Assembly: GCA_963787345.1 (NCBI GenBank)
Contig: CAWBCW010000008.1
Location: 1 to 64,000 of the forward strand
Source of the DNA: Bacillus_BD sp963787345
Lineage (GTDB): Bacteria; Bacillota; Bacilli; Bacillales; Cytobacillaceae
DNA: 64,000 nucleotides
Direction of reading: 5' to 3'
Shown here: positions 9,492 through 17,787 of the stretch, piece by piece
Layout of the letters: every line of letters begins with the position of its first letter
How positions within the stretch are numbered: position 1 is the stretch's first letter
Notes under the pieces: generated by a model
Told to the model about the DNA's origin: nothing
Databases searched by the model: none
Seen by the model: the letters and a program-made list of their open reading frames with translations, nothing else
Made by a program: the position numbers and the translations under genes

Positions 9492-11315
9492 TTACTCACT
9501 AATTTCTTTCTTCTCACTAAACTTCGTATTCGCAATCCCAACCAAAGTTTCTTTCAACTGAACTTTATCCATCTCAGGCAACTGCTCAATCACCTCATAA
9601 AGCTCGACCTTATCCATCGGCTCCGCCTTCCCAATAAAAATCTTCGGAAACACCTGCTCCTTCTGAACTTCATTCTCATTCAAGAAGTTCCTCATACATC
9701 TTCTCCCCAGGCCGAAGCCCAGAAAACTTAATCCCAATCTCCTCCACGGAATAACCAGAAAGAGTAATCAGATTCTTCGCAAGGTCCACAATCTTCACTG
9801 GCTCACCCATATCCAATACAAAAACCTCGCCACCTCTAGCCAACGCCCCCGCCTGTATCACAAGCCGCGAAGCTTCCGGTATCGTCATAAAATATCTCGT
9901 AATCTCCGGATGCGTAACAGTAACCGGCCCACCAGCCTGAATCTGCTTCTTAAAAAGTGGAATCACACTCCCACGACTCCCTAGCACATTCCCAAATCTT
10001 ACCGCAACAAACTTAGTCTTACTTTCCTTCGCCAAGTTCTGAATAATCATCTCCGCAAACCGCTTCGTCGCCCCCATCACATTCGGAGGATTCACAGCCT
10101 TATCCGTAGAAATAAGCACAAAGTTCTTCACTCCAAAAGCATCCGCAGCTTCAGCCACATTCCTCGTTCCAAAAATATTATTCTTCACCGCTTCGGTAGG
10201 GTTATACTCCATCAATGGCACATGCTTATGTGCTGCTGCATGATAGACAACATCTGGTTTATACTCATCCATAAGATCAAAAATCCGCTTGCACGGTCTT
10301 GAATATCGGCAATAATTGGAATAATTTCAAATTCACTACCATATTGTTTTTTCAATTCCATATCAATCGTATAAATGCTATTTTCCCCATGACCGAGCAG
10401 AAGTAATTTCTGCGGTGAAAACCGAGCAATTTGCCGGCAGATTTCTGAGCCAATCGAGCCGCCTGCACCTGTGACAAGTACCGTTTTTCCGGTTAATTTA
10501 TCCGAGATACTGTTCATATCAAGTTCAATCGGATCCCGACCAAGCAAGTCCTCTACTTGTACATCCCGGATACTATTCACAGATACTTTTCCCGTTATTA
10601 AATCCTCAATCATCGGGATGATTTTTGTTTTCGCTTTTGTTTTCGCACATTGATCATAAATCCGCTTTAACTCCTGCTTGCTTAAAGAAGGAATCGCAAT
10701 GACGATCCGATCAATTTTATATTTTTCCACAACTTGCGGAATATCCCCAATGTTCCCTTTTACTTCAATTCCATAAATTTGCAGCTTTTGTTTCTTGTCA
10801 TCATCATCGACAAATGCCGTTGGATATAAATCAACATCATCGTTTTTTAATAATTGTCTCGCCACCATTGTTCCTGCAGAACCGGCTCCAACAATTAACG
10901 TATATTTCTTGTTTGGGTTTGGAGCAATATAATGATCCCGGAATACCCGCCAAGAAAATCGAGATCCTCCAATCAATAAGATATGCAGCATCCATGTAAT
11001 GCCCAAGGCACGAAAATAGACATCCTGACCTACGATAAACTGCACAATGCCCGTAATCACAATCGCATAGGTCACCGCCTTCGCAATCGCAATTAACTCC
11101 CCAACACTTGCATACTGCCATGCTTTTTGATAAAGACGATAAATAGAAGCAAAGATATGATGACTAAATAATAAGGTAATCGAGCTTATCCATAGCATTG
11201 GCACAGTGTATACATCCATCGTTGGGTTTAAAAACAAATAGCCAACAAAGATCGACATCAACACGATAATCGAATCCAAACATACTAAAAATGGGATTCG
11301 TTTTCTATAACTCAT
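9492..11315 (-). pseudogene. epsC: EpsC/CapD polysaccharide biosynthesis dehydratase, two frameshifts
   Basis: The ATG at 11315 follows GGGAG at good distance. Four N-terminal membrane helices lead into a CoA-binding-like Rossmann domain (YTLIVGAGSAGTMVARQLL) and a second Rossmann domain (TVLVTGAGGSIGSEICRQIA), the layout of EpsC/CapD/PglF UDP-GlcNAc 4,6-dehydratases. The active segment ISTDKAVNPPNVMGATKRFAE is intact. One base is missing near 10293 between IIADIQDRA and the FDLMDEYKPDVVYHAAAHK segment. A second shift near 9676 separates RPGEKMYEELL from NENEVQKEQVFPK. The corrected protein of about 607 residues is full length. Known role: first step of a dideoxy-amino sugar. Its gene is the one downstream of the EAR element in B. 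subtilis too. Confidence 0.85.
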
Positions 11316-11359
11316 TCGCAACTCCCTCTTTACATATTTTTAGATAGACTGAATAAAAC

Positions 11360-11409
11360 AGTGTTTAACGACAACTCATATCAGACGATATACTCTCTCG
11401 TTAAACACT
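11360..11409 (-). terminator. hairpin with U run ahead of epsC
   Basis: AGTGTTTAACGA and TCGTTAAACACT form a perfect 12-bp stem around a 26-nt loop. On the minus strand the descending arm is followed by GTTTTATTC, so it can act as a terminator or attenuator directly upstream of epsC. It lies about 45 nt downstream of the proximal EAR copy, so it is a candidate target for the antiterminating RNA. Confidence 0.6.
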
Positions 11410-11454
11410 ATTTGTTGAATGGCTTAATCGTTTTCCTAACCAACCAAAAATTAA

Positions 11455-11568
11455 CCGGGCATCCAACCCACCCTCACATCACACTCCCGACAACTTGTGT
11501 CTAAGGACTCCGAGAAAATAGTCCCACAGCGCAACCGAGTGCCTCCATTGATAACGGGTAGGAGACAT
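11455..11568 (-). ncRNA. EAR (eps-associated RNA), copy 1, proximal to epsC
   Basis: This non-coding block and the one at 11918-12023 share long identical stretches: ATGTCTCCT, then TGGAGGCACTCGGT, CTGTGGG, TCCTTAGA, GTCG, TGTGAGG and GATGCCC, in order and at similar spacing. In B. subtilis a conserved roughly 120-nt RNA called EAR lies between epsB and epsC and allows polymerase to read through terminators across the operon. Position, size and GC-rich structured content match. I identify it from location and conservation, not from a covariance-model hit. Between the shared blocks the sequences differ in ways that keep a short hairpin. Confidence 0.75.
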
Positions 11569-11680
11569 CGCCAAATGCTATCCTATTTTCGGACTAAAAA
11601 TCCATTAAAAACAATGGGAATAATCGGTTTAACTTCCAGGGTTTCTGAACCCTTTCAAATGAAAGGAGCAGCACGTCTAT

Positions 11681-11833
11681 TTATTGAATATTTTCGAATG
11701 AGACCATATACCATCTCTTAATGGCATAATCGATCAATTTTCTTATCTCCTCCAATTGTTCTCTTGTTGCATCTTGTTTAATGTATCGTACTGCCTTATT
11801 GACTGATTTCGGAAAATTATCAATATTCTTCAC
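11681..11833 (-). CDS. 50-residue small protein between two EAR copies
   Basis: A GTG start lies behind AAGGAGAGG with 6-nt spacing and opens a frame reading MKNIDNFPKSVNKAVRYIKQ, then an acidic-basic helical segment (REQLEEIRKLIDYAIKR) and a stop. It is charged, soluble and predicted mostly helical, and I do not recognise a family. It lies between epsB and epsC in the operon direction, bracketed by EAR copies and hairpins. The good ribosome site and the absence of frameshifts argue for a real gene. It could be a regulator or simply a passenger. Confidence 0.6.
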   Translation of the reverse strand: MKNIDNFPKSVNKAVRYIKQDATREQLEEIRKLIDYAIKRWYMVSFENIQ

Positions 11834-11854
11834 AAAAACCTCTCCTTGATATAT

Positions 11855-11909
11855 ATAAATTGCTTAATAATAAATTCTCTAAAAAGAACATTATTATTAA
11901 ACAATTTAT
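11855..11909 (-). terminator. long AT hairpin after the distal EAR copy
   Basis: ATAAATTGCTTAATAATAA (11855-11873) pairs with TTATTATTAAACAATTTAT (11891-11909), 19 positions with one mismatch that could form a wobble. It begins 9 nt after the distal EAR copy and ends just before the ribosome site of the 50-residue ORF. It repeats the EAR-then-hairpin order seen ahead of epsC. Confidence 0.5.
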
Positions 11910-11917
11910 TAAATAAC

Positions 11918-12023
11918 AGGGCATCTAACCCCTCCTCACACCACTCTCTCGACGACGAGCATCTAAGGATTATTTCACCCACAGAATGACCGAGTGCCTC
12001 CATTGATAAAGGAAAGGAGACAT
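11918..12023 (-). ncRNA. EAR (eps-associated RNA), copy 2, distal
   Basis: This is the second copy of the element, about 55 nt after the epsB stop. It shares the ordered conserved blocks of copy 1, including TGGAGGCACTCGGT and GTGTGAGG, but is about 8 nt shorter in the middle. Its position directly after epsB is that of the single EAR in B. subtilis, so this may be the ancestral copy and 11455-11568 the duplicate, or the reverse. Confidence 0.75.
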
Positions 12024-12078
12024 TTCCTATAAAATAAATTATTCTATATAACGAACAATTTATGTAAAAAATTTTCTA

Positions 12079-12744
12079 TTACATCTCATTTAAAATAACT
12101 CCAGCTATTTTTGCATTTGAAAATTCCAATATTTTTTTCGCTTCAGCAGCTTTTTCTAGATTTGTTTTTCCTTTTTGAATTACTAAAAGCACACCATCAC
12201 ACTTGCTTGCAAGGAGGTTGATCCCAGCTACACCTAACACGGATGGGGCATCAATTAATACTTTATCGTATTGCTTAGATAACTTCTGCAATAGTTCCCC
12301 CATCATATAGGATGTTAGAAGTTCTGAATTGCTTTGAAGTAGTCCCGTTGGTAAAACCATAAGCCTTCCAATGTCTGTTCGAACAATAGCTTCTTCAAAA
12401 GGAATTTTCCCCGTAAGTACATCCGATAGCCCAGTTAAATTTGGAATATTAAAGATGAAGTGAGCACTGGGATGTCTAAAATTAGCATCAATCAAAAGAA
12501 CCTTTTCCTTTTGTTGCGCCATTGATACAGCAAGATTGGCTGCCGTTGTTGATTTCCCTTCACCAGAGTTTGGAGAGGTCACTAGAAATGTTTTATGTTT
12601 AAGTTGCTCTGAAACAATCTGAACATTAGTCCTGATAGTTCGGTATTCCTCTGCAATTTTTGACTCAGGAAATGAGTAGGTTATTAAATTACGTTTATCC
12701 TGTCTATTAAACAACTTATTTATACTAGTGGCCAATCGTTTCAC
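12079..12744 (-). CDS. epsB: bacterial tyrosine kinase domain protein (EpsB-like), no Tyr tail
   Basis: Key motifs are Walker A (TSPNSGEGKSTTAANLAVSM), Walker A' (VLLIDANFRHPSAHF) and Walker B (DKVLIDAPSVLG), the order seen in BY-kinases. In B. subtilis EpsB partners with the membrane protein EpsA and regulates polymer synthesis by phosphorylation. This copy stops at VILNEM and lacks the C-terminal tyrosine cluster that BY-kinases autophosphorylate, so either the tail is lost or regulation differs. The annotated start is GTG at 12744. A TTG 9 nt further in has a better placed AGAGGTGA site, so the start is uncertain. It overlaps epsA by 20 bp. Confidence 0.88.
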   Translation of the reverse strand: MKRLATSINKLFNRQDKRNLITYSFPESKIAEEYRTIRTNVQIVSEQLKHKTFLVTSPNSGEGKSTTAANLAVSMAQQKEKVLLIDANFRHPSAHFIFNIPNLTGLSDVLTGKIPFEEAIVRTDIGRLMVLPTGLLQSNSELLTSYMMGELLQKLSKQYDKVLIDAPSVLGVAGINLLASKCDGVLLVIQKGKTNLEKAAEAKKILEFSNAKIAGVILNEM

Positions 12745-13458
12745 CTCTAAATTCTAATTCACTATTTTGACGTTTACTTATTTTTAAATTTGACTTTTTC
12801 ATTTTAGAAACTTTTCCTAGTACCGGAACCCCTAAAAACTCTTCTACCTCTTCTTCTGAATTAACCGCATCATCAAGTGATTCAAGGAAAAGTACTAATC
12901 CAATTCCAGCAACTAATCCTATAACTAAGCCAATCAGGATATTTCGGGTTTGATTGTCATTGATTGGTTGTTTATTAACCTGTGCGTCGGATAATAATTG
13001 AATATTATTAAAGCTAACAATGTTTACAACTTCTTCTTTAAAGACTTTTGCCGTTGTATTAGCAATGGTTGCAGCCATCTCAGGATTTGTATCAATTACA
13101 GAAATACTGACTACTTGTGAAGCGTCAATACTTTGAACTGAAATTTGTCCTGCTAATGTATCAGGAGATCTTTCCAAACTAAGCTCTTGAGACACCCTTT
13201 CCATAATCGTTGCATCTTTTATAATGACTTGAAGAGTTTTTCGATATTCTGGATCAGCATTGATAATAATTCTAGATGAAGATTGATATAAAGGTGTGGT
13301 AAAAAAGACACTATATATTCCTGCAAAAATAGTAAATAATACAGTTATTAAACAACAACCCATAGTCTTTTTTTAATCACTTGTAACAGTTCTTTTATAT
13401 CTATTTCCTTATGTCTTGAATTTACAATCAAATGATTATTGTTATTTAAGTTATTCAT
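12725..13458 (-). pseudogene. epsA: chain-length determinant / kinase activator (EpsA-like), one frameshift
   Basis: An ATG behind AAAGGAGAATCT opens MNNLNNNNHLIVNS, followed by a conserved EIDIKELLQVIKKRLW that leads into the first membrane helix, where the frame breaks in a GTT repeat near 13365. Reading resumes in the helix (CCLITVLFTIFAGIY), then the Wzz-like periplasmic-type domain (PLYQSSSRIIIN), a second helix (NILIGLVIGLVAGIGLVLFL) and a cytoplasmic tail with EFLGVPVLGKV. Wzz-family proteins set chain length and activate the partner BY-kinase. About 244 residues when corrected. First gene of the operon, directly downstream of a SinR-type promoter. Confidence 0.85.
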
Positions 13459-13501
13459 AGATTCTCCTTTTCACTATATTAGACTAATTAACATCACTTA
13501 T

Positions 13502-13517
13502 GTTCTTAAAAGAGAAC
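13502..13517 (-). promoter_or_regulatory. second SinR-like operator upstream of epsA
   Basis: The dyad GTTCTCTTTTAAGAAC (minus strand) has one perfect GTTCTYT half-site and one imperfect half. It lies about 75 bp downstream of the -10 box, in the leader, where a second bound dimer could reinforce repression. SinR of B. subtilis binds GTTCTYT repeats at epsA. Confidence 0.6.
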
Positions 13518-13589
13518 ATTTTAGATAAAAAAATTAACCCCACTATTAAAGGTAAACTAATTTATATTTACAACTTATTAGATATTAAT

Positions 13590-13618
13590 ATAATAGTTCT
13601 TTATAAAGAACAAGTCAA
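13590..13618 (-). promoter_or_regulatory. epsA promoter with SinR-like operator in its spacer
   Basis: On the minus strand TTGACT (13618-13613) and TATTAT (13595-13590) are separated by 17 bp, and the spacer contains the complete perfect palindrome GTTCTTTATAAAGAAC (13611-13596). Both halves match the SinR consensus GTTCTYT. A bound SinR dimer or tetramer would block the sigma-A promoter directly. The start of epsA is 132 bp downstream, so the transcript has a long AT-rich leader. Confidence 0.75.
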
Positions 13619-13656
13619 GACTATTTTACTAGTTTAATATTATATTTACATATTTT

Positions 13657-14844
13657 TTATAATAGCGCCTGTTTCCGTTTTCTTCTCCATATTGATAAAA
13701 AAGGCCTTAGTGGAAAATATAGAAAGTAAAGATTTTTTGGTAAAGGCAATGTTTCTACATCAACCTTCGAAGGATATAGTGAACTTATAGTAAATAGTAT
13801 CTTTTGATAATTCGGCATTGTAGAAAACAAGTATCTATTAAAATACTTCTTCTCCATACTTGGTAAAGTATTTTCACTTAGATTAACCATATGTTCACAA
13901 TAAAACAAAGCCCTCTGAGCAAGACTTTGAGCAATCTTACTTGATACTAAAGTTTCCACTTCTTGCGGAATTATTGTTTTTAATAATTGTGATGAGAGCA
14001 GAATAGCTTGTCCGACTATATGTTGCTTTTTGTACTTATTTAACTGTTCATAAAAAAATGTCCAATTAATTTCTTGCTTTAAGAGTTTTTCAATGTCAAC
14101 TAACCAGCGTAGACCGCGACCAACCATGACGTGCACCATGAGAAGCCAAATATAAAAGCAAATCTTCTCTCCCTAAATAATGAATAGGATAATTTGTTAG
14201 TGAACTCACACGCCTTCGATCCCATAATTCATCGAAACTCGGTTCCTTTCCAGGCAACGGATAAAGCCTCCAATGAACTTCGCATTTAACCCCTTTTTGA
14301 GGATGGAAATACGTATGGTGATTACTTCTCCATTTCCAGTCATTAAACACAGTTTGGATTTCACCATCCCTCTCAAAACCCAAATCAATTAATAACTGTT
14401 TAGTTTTATCAAGTTCAGTAATCGGAATAATATATCCAAATCTGCTGATGTTCGTAGCGATAAATCTCCATATAGATCCGCCGCAAGAACGGGCCCTTTT
14501 AATACAAGGGATTGTATTTGATTATCATTAAACGATTTACAAATCATTTCCATTTCACGAGTTAAATGGAGCATCCGGAATGTATTATGTTTGTATAATT
14601 GATCCAAGTCTTGAAAGAGGTCACGAGGAATATATTGACTTTCCATTTTCTTCAATTTCCCTACTAATAAAGGAAAAAGACGGTGATGGATGGCAAGCTC
14701 TTTAAATAACCCCCAATCTATGTCTTCCTCTTCATTCATGAACTTTTTCAAGTTTGGAGCATTTTCATCTGTAATAATTTCTAATAATAACTTTAGTTCT
14801 TTCGGAACCCGTGTTAGATCAAGACTCAGATTATTTTCCATCAT
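13657..14844 (-). pseudogene. lasso-cluster nucleotidyltransferase family protein, two frameshifts
   Basis: Three pieces join into about 395 residues: an N-terminal helical part, SLVLKGPVLAADLYGDLSLR and TSADLDIL (the G-x-D-x-D nucleotidyltransferase signature of the NTP_transf_5 family), CEVHWRLYP, LASHGARHGW and RWLVDIEKLL. These motifs fit the nucleotidyltransferase-like proteins (PsmN type) found in Bacillales lasso peptide clusters. Frameshifts lie near 14425 and 14105. The known partners act after precursor phosphorylation, but the exact reaction is not settled. It is the last gene of the remnant lasso operon, and the epsA promoter follows on the same strand. Confidence 0.75.
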
Positions 14845-14888
14845 TATTTGTCACCTTTAATTTAGTCCTATTTAAATTCACTTATTTT

Positions 14889-15183
14889 TTATTCCACTAC
14901 TTCAATTAACTTTTCTTCATACAAATGTTCCAAGAAATGTGACAACTTGTTCCTCACATACAGACTTTTCCACATCATATTTAGATAATAATGTCACAAT
15001 TATTTCATTTACGGTTATTTTATCTTGGATTAGTTCCCAAATTTCTCCGCCCATTTCTCCTAAATTGTAATATTTACCGTTTTCTATACTAAGCATTACT
15101 TTTTCTCCACCCATATCACTAACAATATTCCCTTTAACTTGGATAACAGTTTGTGCCAATGAAATCTTTACCTTTTGATTCAT
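14889..15183 (-). pseudogene. lasso peptide RRE / PqqD-like protein (B1), one frameshift
   Basis: The Met at 15183 follows TAGGAGATGAACTT and is preferred over the upstream Met at 15213. The sequence VMLSIENGKYYNLGEMGGEIWELI is a classic PqqD/RRE core (beta strands then helix) that grips the leader of the precursor. An extra G near 14925 shifts the end. Corrected, it finishes as EHLYEEKLIEVVE. Corrected length is about 98 residues, full for this family. The gene that should follow, the transglutaminase-like B2 protease, is absent. Only 44 bp separate this from the nucleotidyltransferase. Confidence 0.8.
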
Positions 15184-15394
15184 AAGTTCATCTCCTATAT
15201 TAACTAAGTACAACTATTTAACGATATTAAATGTCCATTGTTATTAAGGCCTCCTATTTACTATTTATGTATAGGAGCCCTTAACTCTAAAGAATAAACC
15301 TTTTTACTTAATAAAACCTAAATTGAAATGATAAAAAACACCCTGAAACTATTTACTCTACTTTTAACTCCTAATGTTAAATCGTCTATATGAG

Positions 15395-15435
15395 TACCAG
15401 CTGGTGTGATCAATTATCTAATAGTGTGATCCATT
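15395..15435. mobile_element. possible IS21-type terminal-repeat remnant
   Basis: Two spaced copies of a TGTGATC-containing repeat (TGTGATCAATT and TGTGATCCATTT) occur within 30 bp. Short repeats of this form, near TGATCCATTT, are common in the multiple terminal repeats of IS21-family elements. They fall exactly where the core peptide of the lasso precursor should begin. No transposase is present, so this is a weak identification. Confidence 0.25.
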
Positions 15436-15440
15436 TAGTA

Positions 15441-15504
15441 CTAAGCCATAGTCATTTTCACATCTAGTACTTCTAAATCGGAATTACTCCATTCCTTTTT
15501 CATA
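15441..15504 (-). pseudogene. lasso peptide precursor (leader only), disrupted
   Basis: An ATG with an excellent site (AAAGGAGGTGAGACAT) opens MKKEWSNS. After removing one extra C the frame reads LEVLDVKMTMA, which is very like the leaders of paeninodin-class precursors (MKKQ... LEVLDV... TMA). Stops follow directly after MTMA, and the downstream DNA (15395-15435) contains the IS-like repeats, so no core peptide can be read with confidence. It starts 20 bp after the cyclase stop. Identification rests on leader similarity plus position. Confidence 0.6.
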
Positions 15505-15523
15505 TGTCTCACCTCCTTTCAAT

Positions 15524-17479
15524 CAAACTGCTTAAGAAAGCGATATAAAATTAAACTTCGCGTTAAGATTCTATAATCAGCATTCAGTATACGTATTCGT
15601 GCCGATGCACCTTCTTTACTTTTACATAGAGCTTTTTTAATCACTGAAACATTTATATATTGCATAAACTCTTTATCCTCACTCATTAAACAAGCTCTTC
15701 AATATATTCGTCCCAATATGGAATCATCCTATGAATCCAATCAGCTCCTTGAACTCCCAATATACGTTGAGTTTAACCTTACTTTATCTGGTAATAATAT
15801 TATTTTGTTGCTCTTCTAATCAAGGACTCGATCCATTCCATTTTGAACATATTGTTCTTCTGGTAACTGATAAACAAAATCGAATTACTCGTAATATCAT
15901 TGGTTGGATCTCGTTTCCATAATCCATGACGCAAGGATAATTTAGCAGCTAAGTGTATTTCCCGAATTCCAAGGAAAAATATCTTTCAAAAAGTGATTTT
16001 TCTTTCCTCATAGATATTAGACCCAGTTAACCATCCTGTTTGCATCTATTCCATGTTCTTTTAACTTTCTCATAATACTTCTGTACTTTCTGCAAATCTG
16101 CATTGATTATAATTGGTAATTGTCCATTAGAACCTCTATGTAATAATTGATCAATAAATGGAAATCCGACTTCTTAGCATAATAGGTAAAATTCGTAATC
16201 TAGATCCACCTATATTTCTGCTATAATTATTTAATTCATCAATAAAGATGAATCCATCTTAATCGTTTTAATAGAATAGCATAATAGTCTATGGCAGAAC
16301 CCCAAGATATTGTAAAATTTCCTCTATCACCATTAAGTAATATCCCTATATCTTCTTTTTGAGCTTCCTCAAACATCCCCTTTAACCAGAAGGAATTCTC
16401 AAAAAATTTATACGGCATTTCCATTACTTCCATAAATCGTCAATTTCCGAATAGGAATCTTTTCCCTCAAAATCACAATAATGATCTTAATTCCACCTAC
16501 ATAGTTGACTGTCTCTTTAATAAATGGTCTTTCATCAGGCATTAAATTTTTAGGTGTAAAATCAACAAAATCATTTGATGGAATATAACTAAAAGTATGC
16601 AAGGTTTTATTTTTCTCTTTTATTTCTTTTGCAGCAAAACCTACAACCGCTCCTGAATCTAACCCACCACTTAATTGAGATCCAATATTTCGATATGTAC
16701 GTAACCTGAGGTAACTGCCTTTTGAAAGATCTCTTGAAATGCTTCTATATATTCTTCATTTGACTTTTTAGTTTTAATTTTTTTTCTGGAACAAAGGTAC
16801 AATATCGCTTGAAAACATTTAATCTACCATTATCCACTGTAATACTATTTGAAATGGGGGAATCTGTTCAACATTTAAATATGGAGTTGTTAAGGCATCG
16901 ACTGTATCAATCATTCCAGTTATAGCCAAAAATTCTGCAAGCCATTCTTCATTTAATTTTTTCTCTATATACGGCAAGTTGAGCAATGGCTCAATCGTTG
17001 TACAAAAAGCAAATCTTCGATGATCTTTATAGTAATAAAGTGTTCGATAGCCTGACGGATCTCTCGCCCCAAACAGCTTCTGCTCCCGCTCATCCCAAAT
17101 CATAAACGCAAAATCCCCAACTAAATGTTTAGGAGAATCTTCTCCCCACTTATAGTAAGCGAGTAAGATTAGTTGACTATCAGGAATCGTTTTTCTTTGA
17201 TCACGTGGGATTTGAAGACTTTCAAATAATTCTTCACGATTATCAATAATCGCATCGGCTGTGATGGTGCATTGTCTTTCAGAGTCATAGAATGGAAGGG
17301 GCTCACCGATGGATTCAGGTGTGATCCATTGGGCATGGCAGCCAAAGAAGACATTTTCGTTTTTCCAAACTCGAATATCATCGGCCGGAAATTTCTGTAA
17401 GGAACCCATAACACTGATGGATTTCTTCTGTTTTGATAGGTTCTTTGTTAAAGTTTATGATCCCTGCTATGGCGCTCAT
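15524..17479 (-). pseudogene. lasso cyclase (asparagine synthetase-like), many frameshifts
   Basis: The ATG at 17479 lies behind AGGAGGAAGTC and reads MSAIAGIINFNKEP, where residue 2 is Ser and not the Cys of true glutamine amidotransferases, as usual in lasso cyclases. Recognisable blocks follow: LQKFPADDIRVW, FFGCHAQWITPESIGEPLPF, VGDFAFMIWDE, the PP-loop SGGLDSG at about 16671-16654, ILLNGDRGNFTISWGSA, and the C-terminal ADYRILTRSLILYRFLKQF. Total span fits a protein of about 650 residues. At least five single-base shifts split it. It would close the lasso macrolactam by adenylating an Asp or Glu side chain. First gene of the remnant operon. Confidence 0.82.
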
Positions 17480-17605
17480 GACTTCCTCCTATTTTTCCTT
17501 ACGATGTATTTATCAAAATAGCTCTTTATTAATATATGAATTGACTTTTATTCGAATTACGTTCACACTTAACAAATGAATTGTTCTATTTTAAAGTTTA
17601 TTATT

Positions 17606-17621
17606 GTTCTTTATACAGAAC
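17606..17621 (-). promoter_or_regulatory. SinR-like operator upstream of the lasso cluster
   Basis: On the minus strand GTTCTGTATAAAGAAC is a dyad with the same 16-bp form as the epsA operator. One half-site is a perfect GTTCTYT, the other has G for Y. A third GTTCTAT near-match lies at 17583-17589. It is 127 bp upstream of the cyclase start. TTGACA at about 17670 and TATAAA in the dyad are possible promoter parts, but I cannot fix the promoter. Confidence 0.5.
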
Positions 17622-17707
17622 GATTAGCTACTACTAAATTACCATCACTATCTATATCTGTCAATCTAAATAGACAGATATTTACAAAAATTATATTTTC
17701 TCCTAAT

Positions 17708-17750
17708 AAAAAACAGGTGTTCCTAAACCTTTAGGTAACACCTGTTTTTT
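17708..17750. terminator. bidirectional terminator between aroD and the lasso cluster
   Basis: AAAAAACAGGTGTT pairs with AACACCTGTTTTTT, with the further CCTAAA/TTTAGG pairing inside, giving a strong stem flanked by A and T runs on both sides. It isolates aroD from the lasso operon region. Confidence 0.85.
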
Positions 17751-17787
17751 ATATATATTCAACTAAACTGCCACAACCTCTTTAACC

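Noticed and set aside
11497..11721. 74-codon plus-strand frame
   Set aside because: It runs antisense to EAR copy 1 and the 50-residue ORF, with no ribosome site.
11455..12023. Group II intron 3' ends
   Set aside because: The GGTGTGAGG-GGG endings resemble intron domains V-VI, but there is no domain V with its GAAA-type loop or AGC triad and the position between epsB and epsC fits EAR better.
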